A DNA stretch of 64,000 nucleotides, from the NCBI RefSeq assembly GCF_029888045.1, contig NZ_JARXRN010000021.1, positions 232,935-296,934 on the forward strand. The letters are read 5' to 3'. This document shows, piece by piece, positions 1 through 8,975 of the stretch. The first letter of the stretch is position 1. Every line of letters starts with the position of its first letter. Below the pieces are notes generated by a model. That model did not search any database and had not been told where the DNA came from. It saw only the letters and a program-made list of their open reading frames with translations. Position numbers and translations under genes: made by a program. The stretch is from Luteimonas rhizosphaericola (GTDB taxonomy: Bacteria; Pseudomonadota; Gammaproteobacteria; Xanthomonadales; Xanthomonadaceae).

Positions 1-508
1 CCGATCGCATCGACTTCTCGTAGCACGCCTCGGCCTGGTCCAGCTGCCCGTCGAAGAAATGGAGGTTGCCGCGAACGTAGAGGCATGCCGGATCGACCCC
101 GTTCCGGGCCAGTGCCGCGTCTGCGAGGCGAACCGCGGCCGCATGCGCGCCTATCGAACTCAGCATGACCACGCACCGCGCGAGAATCGGGACCGGCGCC
201 GTCGATGCGACGCTGGGATGCGCCAGGCATTCCTCGAGCGCCGCGAACTCGCTGAAGTAGCGCAGCCGTTGCGCCAACCCGTATCGCAGCGCCGGGTCTT
301 CCGGTTGCCTGTCCCATGCCAGCATGATCGATGCGTGGGCCTCACGGTGACGGCCCAGGTTCGTCAGGACGGTAGACCGCCCGATGAGCGAAGGCACGTG
401 CGTCGGATCCACTTCGAGCGCCTGGCCGTACCGGGCTTCCGCCAGCGGCCAGTCCTTGCGATCAAATGCGGCTTCCGCGGACATCCAGAGCCGGCCAGCA
501 TTCGTCAT
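1..508 (-). CDS. Tetratricopeptide-repeat protein, partial (C-terminus beyond window)
   Basis: Reading the minus strand from ATG at 508 gives an uninterrupted frame of about 169 codons that leaves the window at position 1. The start has a GAGGTG ribosome-binding site about 5 bases upstream. The protein is helical and repetitive. A first unit (about residues 9-35) has WPLAEARYGQALEVDPTH and a later one (about 145-169) has FFDGQLDQAEACYEKS, both typical TPR helix patterns (A at position 8, Y at 11, A at 20, P at 32). TPR domains mediate protein-protein contacts. The N-terminus resembles that of TPR-sulfotransferase fusions found in xanthomonads, but the part that would show a sulfotransferase domain is outside the window, so function is open. 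It lies 92 bases downstream of the XRE regulator gene on the same strand. Confidence 0.75.
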   Translation of the reverse strand, partial: MTNAGRLWMSAEAAFDRKDWPLAEARYGQALEVDPTHVPSLIGRSTVLTNLGRHREAHASIMLAWDRQPEDPALRYGLAQRLRYFSEFAALEECLAHPSVASTAPVPILARCVVMLSSIGAHAAAVRLADAALARNGVDPACLYVRGNLHFFDGQLDQAEACYEKSMRS

Positions 509-600
509 CGAACACACCTCGAATCATGAGAATTCCGCGCCGACTCGGATTCAAGCCACACGCTCCGGACAGATTCTCGCATCCCCGCGCACGTGCGGCT

Positions 601-1341
601 CTACCCCCGCTCCCGCCGATACGGCTCGAACAGCCGCAGCAGCCACGGCTTCTGCGCCAGCACCAGGCTCACGCCGACCCGCTGCTCGGCGGGCAGCGAG
701 GCGTCGCGGGCGAGCAGGCCGTCGAACTCGCGGGCGAGGTCGTCCAGGCGCTGCTGCATCTGGGCCACGCCGTCGGGGCTGAGGCTGCCGCTGAGCAGCA
801 GCAGGCGGTCGTGTTCGCCGTCGAACGGGTCGGCGAAATAATCGCTCAGCAGCGTGGTGCGGAAGTGGCGCTCCATCGGTCCGTCGGGCAGCCAGCGGAA
901 ATTGCGCGCGGTGAGCGGGCGCACCCGGTTGCCGGGCTGCAGTTCGATCATCCCCAGGCGGTCGAGCCTGGCCAGCAGGCCGGTCCACTGCGGCAGGGTG
1001 AAGGCGAAATGCGCCATCACGTCGTCCTGGCGCCAGCGGTTGATGCTGAGGAACATCGCCAGCATCAGCGCCGGATCGTCCACCAGGGCCTGTTCCTGCG
1101 CCTGCTCCAGGCGCGCCATCGGCTCGCGTCCGCGCCCGGCCTCGGCGCCGAGTTCGGCCAACCCCAGGCCCAGCACTTCGCAGATCTGCTCGAGCCGCAG
1201 CAGGCTCATCGCGCGGCGCGAGAACATGCGCTTGACCGCGGCTTCCGACAGCCGCATGCGCTGCGCGAGTTCGCGGTAGGTCATGCCCTGCGCGCGCAGG
1301 CTGCGCTTGAGCGCGTTGACCAGATCGACCGAGACGCTCAT
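601..1341 (-). CDS. XRE-family (Cro/CI-type) helix-turn-helix transcriptional regulator
   Basis: A 246-residue protein. Residues about 8-62 form a Cro/CI-type helix-turn-helix: ALKRSLRAQGMTYRELAQRM is helix 1 and 2, followed by LSEAAVKRMFSRRAMSLLRLE as the recognition region. The remaining 180 residues have no domain I can name; they are helical, with a conserved-looking block RWRQDDVMAHFAF and a C-terminus ending LFEPYRRERG. HTH proteins of this size with an alpha-helical C-terminal half are common in Lysobacteraceae as uncharacterised regulators. The gene follows the TetR gene on the same strand after about 100 bases, so the two may be co-transcribed. The target is unknown. Start chosen at the ATG that begins the HTH domain with a short N-terminal tail. 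Confidence 0.85.
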   Translation of the reverse strand: MSVSVDLVNALKRSLRAQGMTYRELAQRMRLSEAAVKRMFSRRAMSLLRLEQICEVLGLGLAELGAEAGRGREPMARLEQAQEQALVDDPALMLAMFLSINRWRQDDVMAHFAFTLPQWTGLLARLDRLGMIELQPGNRVRPLTARNFRWLPDGPMERHFRTTLLSDYFADPFDGEHDRLLLLSGSLSPDGVAQMQQRLDDLAREFDGLLARDASLPAEQRVGVSLVLAQKPWLLRLFEPYRRERG

Positions 1342-1441
1342 CCGGGCCCGCTTCCCTGTGGCGCCTGCGGCCGCGGCTGCCAGCCGGACGCGGCGTGCGC
1401 GTGGGGCGCTGTCATCAGGATGCGTCCGTCCCGCGCCGTGG

Positions 1442-2083
1442 TCAGGCCGGCACCAGCGTCTTCGCCAGGTGCTCGACGTAGGCCTCGAACTCCTCCTGCG
1501 GCATCCGCGCCTGGTGCAGCTGCAGGTTCAGCTGCAGGAAGCCCACGTACGCGGCATAGGTCAGGCGCGCGCGATGCAGCGCGTCCTCGCGCGCCAGGCC
1601 GGCCTGGCGGAAGGACGCGGCCAGGTAGTCCAGGCGGCGCTTGGACACGCGATCGATCACCGGCTGCACCGCCGGATGGTCGAGCGCCTTGAGCAGGGCG
1701 CTGTAGATCACGTGCGACTGGTATTCGTGCGCCACCATCTGGAACAGCGCACGCAGGCGCTCGCGCGGATCGGGCACCTGCTCGAGGGTGCCGAACACCG
1801 CCTCCTGCTCGACGTTCTCCCAGCGTTCGAGCGCGGCCTGCAGCAGCGCCTCGCGCGACGGGAAATGCCAGTAGAAACTGCCCTTGGTCACGCCGAGGCG
1901 ACGCGCCAGAGGTTCCACTGCCACGGCGGCCACGCCCTGTTCCGCGATCAGGTCGAGCGCGGCTTGGGCCCAGTCCTCGGCGCTCAGGCGGCCGCTGCGT
2001 TCGGGCTTGCCCGCCGCGGCGTCGGCCGTGTCGGCACCGGCGTCGGCGCTGGCGGCCGGGGTCTTGGCGGCGGATCTGGCCAT
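1442..2083 (-). CDS. TetR-family transcriptional regulator, likely repressor of fadE
   Basis: A 213-residue protein from the ATG at 2083. After a low-complexity Ala/Asp tail, residues about 35-80 form a TetR HTH: AALDLIAEQGVAAVAVEPLA then LGVTKGSFYWHFPSREALLQ, the family's hallmark KGSFYWHF block. The C-terminal half is the all-helical ligand and dimer domain. An in-frame ATG exists further upstream at 2149, but it would place the start inside the divergent fadE promoter, so 2083 is preferred. The gene is divergent from fadE, with a 12-bp perfect palindrome near the fadE transcription start. Inference: it represses fadE and perhaps itself, with an acyl-CoA or fatty acid as likely effector, as for other TetR regulators beside acyl-CoA dehydrogenase genes. 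Confidence 0.9.
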   Translation of the reverse strand: MARSAAKTPAASADAGADTADAAAGKPERSGRLSAEDWAQAALDLIAEQGVAAVAVEPLARRLGVTKGSFYWHFPSREALLQAALERWENVEQEAVFGTLEQVPDPRERLRALFQMVAHEYQSHVIYSALLKALDHPAVQPVIDRVSKRRLDYLAASFRQAGLAREDALHRARLTYAAYVGFLQLNLQLHQARMPQEEFEAYVEHLAKTLVPA

Positions 2084-2142
2084 GTCGATCGTTGTCCATA
2101 CGCTGGCGTTGGGAAAAGTATCGTCGCGCATGCGCACCCGCG

Positions 2143-2184
2143 TTGACAACCCCGTGAACGGATTCCATACTCGACCGTACGGTC
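2143..2184 (+). promoter_or_regulatory. fadE promoter with overlapping palindromic (TetR-type) operator
   Basis: TTGACA at 2143-2148 is a perfect -35 box. After exactly 17 bases comes CATACT at 2166-2171 (4/6 match to TATAAT). Two bases further lies a perfect 12-bp palindrome, GACCGTACGGTC (2173-2184), which covers the expected transcription start. A repressor dimer bound there would block open-complex formation. Placement between a TetR gene and fadE makes the TetR protein the obvious candidate; binding itself is inference. Confidence 0.75.
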
Positions 2185-2242
2185 ATGGCTCGGCGCGACC
2201 CGTTCCCGGGCGTGGGGCCACCATCGAGCTGGAGACATCGTG

Positions 2243-4720
2243 ATGAGCATCGTGATTCCCTTTCTTGCCGTGCTGATCGCCGGTGCGTTCGCGGCCTATC
2301 ACCGCCTTCGCCTGGCGGTCTGGGTGGCGATCACCGCCACCCTGCTCGTTGCCTGCTGGTTCCTCGGCGCGCACCCGGTCGCCACGATCGTCGCCGCGGT
2401 GCTGGTGGCCGCGATCGCGCTGCCGCTGCTGCTGCCGTTCGTGCGCAAGCCGCTGGTGACCACGCCGCTGCTGAAGTTCTTCCGCAAGGTGCTGCCGCCG
2501 CTGTCGCAGACCGAGCGCATCGCGCTGGAAACCGGTTCGGTCGGTTTCGAGGGCGAGCTGTTCACCGGCGACCCGGACTGGAACACGCTGCTGTCGTATC
2601 CGAAGCCCCAGCTCACCGCCGAGGAACAGGCCTTCCTCGACGGCCCGGTCGAGGAGCTGTGCACGATGGTGGACGAGTGGCAGATCAACCACGTCCACGC
2701 CGACCTGCCGCCGGAACTGTGGGACTTCATCAAGCGCAACCGCTTCTTCGGCATGATCATCCCGAAGGAATACGGCGGCCTGGGCTTCAGCGCGCTGGCC
2801 CACCACAAGGTGATCCAGAAGCTGTCCTCCGCGAGCAGCGTGGTGAGCTCGACCGTCGGCGTGCCGAATTCGCTCGGCCCGGGCGAACTGCTGATGCACT
2901 ACGGCACCCCGGAGCAGAAGGACTATTACCTGCCGCGGCTGGCGGCCGGGGAGGAAGTGCCGTGCTTCGGCCTCACCGGGCCGTTCGCCGGCTCCGACGC
3001 CACCTCCATCCCTGATTACGGCATCGTCTGCAAGGGCGAGTGGAACGGCGCCAACGTGCTCGGCGTGCGCCTGACCTTCAACAAGCGCTACATCACCCTG
3101 GCGCCGGTGGCCTCGCTGATCGGCCTGGCGTTCCGCATGTACGACCCGGACGGCCTGATCGGCGAGAAGCGCGACATCGGCATCACCCTGGCCCTGCTGC
3201 CACGCGACACGCCCGGGGTGGAGATCGGCCGCCGCCACTTCCCGCTCAATTCGCCGTTCCAGAACGGCCCGATCCGCGGCGAGGGCGTGTTCATCCCGCT
3301 CAGCCAGCTGATCGGCGGCGTCGAGAAGGCCGGCCTGGGCTGGAACATGCTCAACGAATGCCTGGCCGTCGGCCGCTCGATCACCCTGCCCTCCACCGCC
3401 AGCGGCGGCGCCAAGTTCGCCGCCGTCGTGGTGGGCGCGTATGCGCGCATCCGCAAGCAGTTCGGGCTGTCGGTGGGCCGCTTCGAGGGCGTGGAGGAAG
3501 CGCTGGCGCGCATCGCCGGCAAGGCCTACGCCGCCAGCGCGCTGTCGCAGGCGACCGCCGCGGCGGTCGACCGTGGCGACGTGCCGTCGGTGCCGTCGGC
3601 CATCGCCAAGTACCACTGCACGGAGATGGGGCGGCAGGTGGCCAGCGACTTCATGGACGTGGTCGGCGGCAAGGGCATCATCCTCGGGCCGCGCAACATC
3701 GGCGGCCGCGCCTGGCAGGCCTCGCCGATCGCGATCACGGTCGAGGGCGCCAACATCATGACCCGCAGCCTGCTGATCTTCGGCCAGGGCGCGATCCTGT
3801 GCCATCCGTGGGTGATGAAGGAAATGAAGGCGGCGCAGAATCCCGACACCGCCGCGGGTGTCGAGGAGTTCGACCGCAGCCTGTTCGGCCATATCGGCTT
3901 CGCGATCTCCAACGCGGTGCGCTCGCTGTGGTTCGGCCTGACCGGCGCGCGCATCGGCGCGGCGCCGGGCGACGACTACACCCGCCGCTATTTCCGCAAG
4001 CTCGACCGCTACTCGGCCAACCTGGCGCTGATGGCGGACGTGTCGATGCTGATGCTGGGCGGCAAGCTCAAGTTCAAGGAGTCGCTGTCCGGTCGCCTGG
4101 GCGACGTGCTGAGCCACCTGTACATGACCAGCGCGATGCTCAAGCGCTACCACGACGAGGGCGCGCCGCAGGCCGACCAGCCGCTGCTGGCCTGGGCCTT
4201 CCACGACAGCGTGCACAAGATCGAGGTGGCGCTGTCGGCGGCGCTGCGCAACTTCCCCATCCGCCCGGTCGGCTGGTTGATGTGGGCGCTGGTGTTCCCG
4301 TGGGGCCGCCGCGCGGTGCCGCCGGGCGACCGCCTGAGCCATCGCGTGGCCGCGCTGCTGATGGCGCCCAACGAGGCCCGCGACCGCCTCGCCCAGGGCG
4401 TGTTCCTGACCCCGACCCCCAACAACCCCGGCGGCCGCATCGACAGCTACCTGGTGAAGGCGATCGCCGCCGAGCCGGTCGAGCGCAAGTTCCTCAAGGC
4501 GCTCAAGAACAGCGGCATCGAGGCGCTCGACTTCTCCGCGCAGCTGGACGAGGGCGTGCGCGAAGGCTGGATCACGGCCGAGGAACGCGCCCAGCTGGAA
4601 GAGCTGCGCGAACTGACGCTGGATGCGATCACGGTCGACGACTTCGATGCCGAGGCGCTGCGTTCGGCAGGCTATCGCGATCTCGCCGACACGGCGGGCG
4701 CGCGGCGCGAAGCGGCCTGA
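2243..4720 (+). CDS. fadE: Acyl-CoA dehydrogenase FadE (first step of beta-oxidation)
   Basis: Introduces the trans-2 double bond into acyl-CoA using FAD. The protein has 825 residues from ATG 2243 (GGAG at 2231-2234; an overlapping GTG at 2240 is the alternative), close to the 814 of E. coli FadE. Two hydrophobic segments occupy about residues 3-65, as in membrane-associated FadE. The ACAD core follows: FFGMIIPKEYGGLGFSALAH, then CFGLTGPFAGSDATS (the FAD/substrate-binding loop), and SGGAKFAAVVVGAYARIRKQ further on. The C-terminal 250 residues are the FadE-specific extension (DUF1974). Upstream is a strong promoter with a palindromic operator beside a TetR gene. The next gene downstream (DUF4442) follows after 76 bases and may be co-transcribed. 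No obvious defect. Confidence 0.95.
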   Translation: MSIVIPFLAVLIAGAFAAYHRLRLAVWVAITATLLVACWFLGAHPVATIVAAVLVAAIALPLLLPFVRKPLVTTPLLKFFRKVLPPLSQTERIALETGSVGFEGELFTGDPDWNTLLSYPKPQLTAEEQAFLDGPVEELCTMVDEWQINHVHADLPPELWDFIKRNRFFGMIIPKEYGGLGFSALAHHKVIQKLSSASSVVSSTVGVPNSLGPGELLMHYGTPEQKDYYLPRLAAGEEVPCFGLTGPFAGSDATSIPDYGIVCKGEWNGANVLGVRLTFNKRYITLAPVASLIGLAFRMYDPDGLIGEKRDIGITLALLPRDTPGVEIGRRHFPLNSPFQNGPIRGEGVFIPLSQLIGGVEKAGLGWNMLNECLAVGRSITLPSTASGGAKFAAVVVGAYARIRKQFGLSVGRFEGVEEALARIAGKAYAASALSQATAAAVDRGDVPSVPSAIAKYHCTEMGRQVASDFMDVVGGKGIILGPRNIGGRAWQASPIAITVEGANIMTRSLLIFGQGAILCHPWVMKEMKAAQNPDTAAGVEEFDRSLFGHIGFAISNAVRSLWFGLTGARIGAAPGDDYTRRYFRKLDRYSANLALMADVSMLMLGGKLKFKESLSGRLGDVLSHLYMTSAMLKRYHDEGAPQADQPLLAWAFHDSVHKIEVALSAALRNFPIRPVGWLMWALVFPWGRRAVPPGDRLSHRVAALLMAPNEARDRLAQGVFLTPTPNNPGGRIDSYLVKAIAAEPVERKFLKALKNSGIEALDFSAQLDEGVREGWITAEERAQLEELRELTLDAITVDDFDAEALRSAGYRDLADTAGARREAA

Positions 4721-4796
4721 CCCGGGTCGTGTCCGCGGGCTGCGGCACGCTGGCGATGCGGTACACGCTGCGCATCGCCGGCGTCGGGAGCGGCTG

Positions 4797-5276
4797 ATGG
4801 CCTCGCGCGTGCTCGACCTGTACCGCCGGCTCGCGCCCGGGCCGTTCGGGCGCTGGCTGTTCTCCACGCTGGTGTGCTGGAAGGCGCCCTACTTCTCCTC
4901 GATCTCGCCGCGCATAGTCGACCTGCAGCCCGGCCGCGGCGAGGCCACGATTGCCCACCGCCGGCGGGTGACCAATCACCTCGGCACGGTCCACGCCATC
5001 GCGCTGTGCAACCTGGCCGAGTTCATCGGTGGGCTGACCACCGACGCCAGCCTGCCCGCCGGCATGCGCTGGATCCCGCGCGGGATGCAGGTCGAATACC
5101 TGAAGAAGGCGGTCGGGCGCATGCGCGCGGTCGCCACGCCGGCATTCGCGCCGCATGTGGCCGAAGCGGGCTACGAGCTGCCGATGGACGTGGAGATCAC
5201 GGATCCGTCGGGCACGGCGGTGTTCCGCGCCCGCATCGCGATGTGGATTTCCCCGCACCCGCCAGGCCGCCCCTAG
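4797..5276 (+). CDS. DUF4442 family protein, hotdog-fold thioesterase-like
   Basis: A 159-residue protein. The start at ATG 4797 has GGGAG about 7 bases upstream. The hotdog-like central block is NHLGTVHAIALCNLAEFIGG (about residues 62-81), where a helix packs into the sheet as in PaaI/YiiD-type thioesterases. Later it has QVEYLKKAVGRMRAVATP and a final strand FRARIAMWISP. DUF4442 proteins are assigned to the thioesterase superfamily by fold, but substrates are not established. Position directly after fadE suggests hydrolysis of an acyl-CoA or a housekeeping role in fatty acid turnover. This is inference from context only. Confidence 0.8.
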   Translation: MASRVLDLYRRLAPGPFGRWLFSTLVCWKAPYFSSISPRIVDLQPGRGEATIAHRRRVTNHLGTVHAIALCNLAEFIGGLTTDASLPAGMRWIPRGMQVEYLKKAVGRMRAVATPAFAPHVAEAGYELPMDVEITDPSGTAVFRARIAMWISPHPPGRP

Positions 5277-5333
5277 CCACGGACGCAGCTCCCGGGATCG
5301 GCCGCCCGGCATCGCACGCCAGTGAGGTCACCG

Positions 5334-5711
5334 ATGCGAACCGACACCCTGCTTCTGCTCTGCGCGCTGCACAGCTTCGCGTTCGCCGCCTTCCACCTCG
5401 CGTTCTGGCGCCTGTTCGACTGGCCGCGAACGCTGGCCTCGACCACGGTCGCGAACCGGGCCATCCTGCCGATCGCCAACGTGCAGCTGATCTGGGTGTT
5501 CGTCGGCGTAGGCCTGCTGTGCCTGGCCTACCCGGACGAACTGGCCGGCACTGCGATCGGGCGTGCGCTGCTGGCCGGGATGGCCGCGTTCTGGATCCTG
5601 CGCACGCTGACCCAACTGGTGTGGCTGCGGCTGAACCGCCCGCTGGTCCATGTCCTCACCGCGCTGTTCGTGCTCGGGGCGATCCTGTTCGCCGCAACGC
5701 TGCTGCACTGA
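5334..5711 (+). CDS. Small four-helix integral membrane protein of unknown function
   Basis: A 125-residue protein made almost entirely of hydrophobic segments: about residues 4-24 (LLLLCALHSFAFAAFHLAFW), 45-66 (PIANVQLIWVFVGVGLLCLA), 74-92 and 102-122. The start ATG 5334 is preferred over the GTG at 5322 because GAGG at 5323-5326 then sits 7 bases ahead of it. No motif for a transporter or enzyme is visible. It follows the DUF4442 gene after 57 bases. Function is not recognised. Confidence 0.75.
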   Translation: MRTDTLLLLCALHSFAFAAFHLAFWRLFDWPRTLASTTVANRAILPIANVQLIWVFVGVGLLCLAYPDELAGTAIGRALLAGMAAFWILRTLTQLVWLRLNRPLVHVLTALFVLGAILFAATLLH

Positions 5712-5883
5712 GGCGCTGACGCGTTGCGGCAGCCGGCCCCGGATGCGGCCTGCGGCCTTGTCCGGACCACGGTGGGTGCAGGCGCCTTGTGCCATGCCGC
5801 TCCCGCGTCCGGTGGACGTGATCGGTATCGGGCACGCAGATTCCCGCGCGGGCGTACCGCGCCCGGCGCGGACACCCGCGGAT

Positions 5884-7263
5884 TCAGGGCGCCGTGGGGC
5901 GCTTCGCGGATATTGGCCGCTGCGTCCGCTCAGACGGCAGCTTCGCCTCCTCGCGCAGCAGCCGCCAGGCGCTGAACGTCATCAGCGAGGCGATCGCGAG
6001 GCCGGCGCCGAAGACGACGTTCGAACCGAACGCCGACAGCGCCTTGTGCACCCAGACGAAGGTCAGGTCGCCGCCGCGGTAGATCACCGTGTCGATCGCC
6101 GCGCCGGCCTTGTAGCGCCACTCACGGCCGACCCGGGTGTAGATGGTTTCGCGCGCCGGCTTGGCCAGCGAGAACTCGCTGGCGCGCGTCACCACCTGCA
6201 CGACCGCGATCAGGATCGGCAGCGGCGACGCGGCCAGTACCGAGAACCCGACGATGATCGCCGCGCCCGGGATCAGCAGCGCCGGCGCGATCCCGAACCG
6301 CGACATCAGCGCGCGCGTGACCAGCAGCTGCACGACCAGGGTCAGCGTGTTGACCGCCAGGTCGATCCGAGAGAAATACGCGGTGCGTTGCTCGGCGGTC
6401 TGGAAGGCGGTGCGGGCGATCGCAATCTGCTCGTTGTACAGCAGCGTGCCGACCCCCACGCCCAGCACCACCATCAACGCCAGCCAGCGCAGCAGCGGCT
6501 CGCGCGCCACCAGCTTCAGGCCGGCCAGCACCTCGCCGCCCATCGGCACCTCGCCGCTGCGCTGCCCCTGCGCCTGCTCGCGCAGCACCGCGTGCGGTCG
6601 CAGGCGCAGGATGCACACCACGCACAGCGCCAGGAGCACGCACGAGACCAGCATCATGTTCGGGATGCCGACCCGCTGCACCAGCAGCCCGGTGAGCGCG
6701 GGGCCGGTGAACGCGCCGATCGTGCCCGCCGCGCCGATATAGCCGTAATAGCGGCGCGCCTGCGCATTGGTGTACACGTCGGCCATGAAGCTCCAGAACA
6801 CGGCCACGGCGAACAGGTTGAACACCGTCAACCACAGCACAAAGGCGAGCCCGCGCCCGGCCACCCCGCTGTCGAACATCGCGTGGAACACCAGCAGGGT
6901 GGCGATGAAGAAGCCGTAGATCACCGGCAGGAACACGCGCCGCGCGAACCGGCTCACCAGCCAGCCGTACGCCGGCTGCAGCAGCAGCATGATCACGAAC
7001 ACGGAGGTGAAGATGAACTGCGGCACGAATTCGCCCAGCGCGATGCCGCGCCGGTCGAAAGCGGCCACCAGCGCCGGCGGGAACACCGCGGCGATGTCGC
7101 TGGAGGCGACCATCGCCTCGCGCACGGGCCGCAGCACGTAGTAGCCGCTGAGCAGGCAGAAGAAGTACAGGAACGACCACAGCAGCGGCGGCGACTCGGC
7201 GAGCGCGGCGCGCAGGCGCGCGGCCCGTCCCGCGGAGTCGTGTGGCTCGGGTGCGTCGCTCAT
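5884..7263 (-). CDS. NTP/NDP exchange-type (MFS-like) transporter
   Basis: A 459-residue membrane protein with about 12 hydrophobic segments. Near the N-terminus it has LLSGYYVLRPVREAMV (about residues 37-52), a motif typical of the bacterial proteins annotated as NTP/NDP exchange transporters or Tlc-like carriers. GAAGTIGAFTGPALTG lies in a middle helix and CTerminal RVGREWRYKAGAAIDTVIYR is another conserved block of this group. In free-living proteobacteria the substrate of these carriers is not established; true ATP/ADP translocases occur in intracellular bacteria. Divergent from the GMC oxidoreductase gene with 98 bases between the starts. Annotation to family is firm, to substrate not. 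Confidence 0.8.
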   Translation of the reverse strand: MSDAPEPHDSAGRAARLRAALAESPPLLWSFLYFFCLLSGYYVLRPVREAMVASSDIAAVFPPALVAAFDRRGIALGEFVPQFIFTSVFVIMLLLQPAYGWLVSRFARRVFLPVIYGFFIATLLVFHAMFDSGVAGRGLAFVLWLTVFNLFAVAVFWSFMADVYTNAQARRYYGYIGAAGTIGAFTGPALTGLLVQRVGIPNMMLVSCVLLALCVVCILRLRPHAVLREQAQGQRSGEVPMGGEVLAGLKLVAREPLLRWLALMVVLGVGVGTLLYNEQIAIARTAFQTAEQRTAYFSRIDLAVNTLTLVVQLLVTRALMSRFGIAPALLIPGAAIIVGFSVLAASPLPILIAVVQVVTRASEFSLAKPARETIYTRVGREWRYKAGAAIDTVIYRGGDLTFVWVHKALSAFGSNVVFGAGLAIASLMTFSAWRLLREEAKLPSERTQRPISAKRPTAP

Positions 7264-7361
7264 GGCGGGTCCAGGCGGGGGCCGCGCAAACGGTAGCCGA
7301 ACCTCGCCACGCCCGCCACCGTCCGAGCATATGCTCCAGCCTGCCCACCTAGCATGCGCCG

Positions 7362-8975
7362 ATGCCCGTCCGCCCCGCCGCGCCCACGCCCGAGTACGAC
7401 TACATCGTGGTCGGCGCCGGCTCCGCCGGCTGTGTGCTCGCCGGCCGGCTGTCGGAAGATCCGCATGTGCGTGTGCTGCTGCTCGAGGCCGGGCCGCGCG
7501 ACCGCCATCCCTTTCTCCACATGCCGGCGGGCCTGGCGAAGCTGGTCCATCGGCGGGACGTGAACTGGAACGATGTCACCGCGCCCGAGCCGGAACTCGA
7601 TGGACGCACGCTGTGGTGGCCGCGGGGCAAGGTGCTCGGCGGATCGAGTGCGATCAACGCGATGTGCTATGTCCGCGGCGTGCCGGGCGACTACGACGAC
7701 TGGGCCGACGCCGGCGCGACCGGCTGGCACTGGGACGCGGTGCTGCCGTGGTTCCGTTGCAGCGAGGGCAACGTACGCGGGAGCGACGCGCTGCACGGCG
7801 GCGACGGCCCGCTGACGGTGTCCGACCTGCGGTACGTCAATCCGCTCTCGCACGCCTTCATCGAGGCGGGACAACAGGCCGGGCATCCGCGCAACGACGA
7901 CTTCAATGGTCCGTCCCAATGCGGCGTCGGTCTGTACCAGGTCACCCAGCGCGACGGCGCGCGCTGCTCGGCTGCCGTAGCCTACCTGCGGCCGGCAGGG
8001 GCGCGTCCGAACCTGACGATCGTCAACGGCGCCCAGGTCAACCGCATCACGTTCGAGGGTGGGCGCGCCACCGGCGTGGTCTATGCGACCCGTGGCGGCG
8101 CCTTCCACCAGCCCGCGACGCGCGAAGTGCTGCTGTGCGGCGGCACGATCAACTCCCCGCAGCTGCTGATGCTCTCGGGCATCGGCCCGGCGGCCGACCT
8201 GCGCCGCCACGGGATCTGCGTCGTGCACGAGGCCGCGGGGGTCGGCCGCAACCTGCAGGACCACCTCGACATCTGCACCCTGCGCCACTGCACGCAGCGC
8301 GTGAGCTACGACCGCGTGGGCGATGCGCGCATTGCATTCGACTACTACCTGCGCGGCCGCACCGGTCCGGGCACCAGCAACCTGGCCGAAGCCGGCGGTT
8401 TCGCCCGCTCGGCGCTGGCGCCGGACGCGCGCTGCGACGTGCAGTTCCACTTCGTCCCGGCGATGCTCGACGACCACGGCCGCCGGCGCCTGCCCGGCGA
8501 CGGCTATACCCTGCACGCGTGCTTCCTGCGCCCGCGCAGCCGCGGGCGGATCAGCCTGGCCAGCGCGCACGCGGGCGACCGTCCGCGGATCGAACCGTGC
8601 TACCTGTCGGACGAGGCCGGCTTCGACCTGGCGATGATGGTCGAATGTGCGCGGCTGTCGGGCGAACTCCTCGCCCAGCCCGCGTTCGACCCCTATCGCG
8701 GCGCGCCGATCTTCCCCGCGCGCGACGACCTGTCCGATGCCGAACTGGCGGCCTTCATCCGCGCCCGCGCCGAGAGCGTGTACCACCCGGTCGGCACCTG
8801 CCGCATGGGCAGCGATGCGGATGCGGTGGTGGATCCGCAGCTGCGCGTGCGCGGCATCGACGATCTGCGCGTGGTCGACGCCTCGGTCATGCCCACCCTC
8901 CCCAGCGGGAACACCAACGCGCCCACGATCATGATCGCCGAGCGCGCGGCCGACCTGATCCGCCGCGGCGCCTGA
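7362..8975 (+). CDS. GMC-family FAD-dependent oxidoreductase (choline dehydrogenase-like)
   Basis: A 537-residue flavoprotein that oxidises an alcohol. The Rossmann FAD motif is VVGAGSAGCVLAGRL (GAGSAG at residues 18-23). GMC signature 1 is WWPRGKVLGGSSAINAM (about 86-102), and signature 2 is LLCGGTINSPQLLMLSGIG. The catalytic pair typical of the family is present: His475 in YHPVGTCRMG and Asn519 in GNTNAPTI. Closest by pattern to BetA-like choline dehydrogenases, but BetA acts in a bet operon, which is absent here, so the substrate could be another primary alcohol. Its stop codon directly abuts the stop of the convergent EamA gene (TGATCA at 8973-8978). Confidence 0.9.
   Translation: MPVRPAAPTPEYDYIVVGAGSAGCVLAGRLSEDPHVRVLLLEAGPRDRHPFLHMPAGLAKLVHRRDVNWNDVTAPEPELDGRTLWWPRGKVLGGSSAINAMCYVRGVPGDYDDWADAGATGWHWDAVLPWFRCSEGNVRGSDALHGGDGPLTVSDLRYVNPLSHAFIEAGQQAGHPRNDDFNGPSQCGVGLYQVTQRDGARCSAAVAYLRPAGARPNLTIVNGAQVNRITFEGGRATGVVYATRGGAFHQPATREVLLCGGTINSPQLLMLSGIGPAADLRRHGICVVHEAAGVGRNLQDHLDICTLRHCTQRVSYDRVGDARIAFDYYLRGRTGPGTSNLAEAGGFARSALAPDARCDVQFHFVPAMLDDHGRRRLPGDGYTLHACFLRPRSRGRISLASAHAGDRPRIEPCYLSDEAGFDLAMMVECARLSGELLAQPAFDPYRGAPIFPARDDLSDAELAAFIRARAESVYHPVGTCRMGSDADAVVDPQLRVRGIDDLRVVDASVMPTLPSGNTNAPTIMIAERAADLIRRGA

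Noticed and set aside
2183..4867. 894-codon frame antisense to fadE
   Set aside because: Composition is typical shadow (His, Arg, Gln, Asp rich) and it crosses the fadE promoter and operator.
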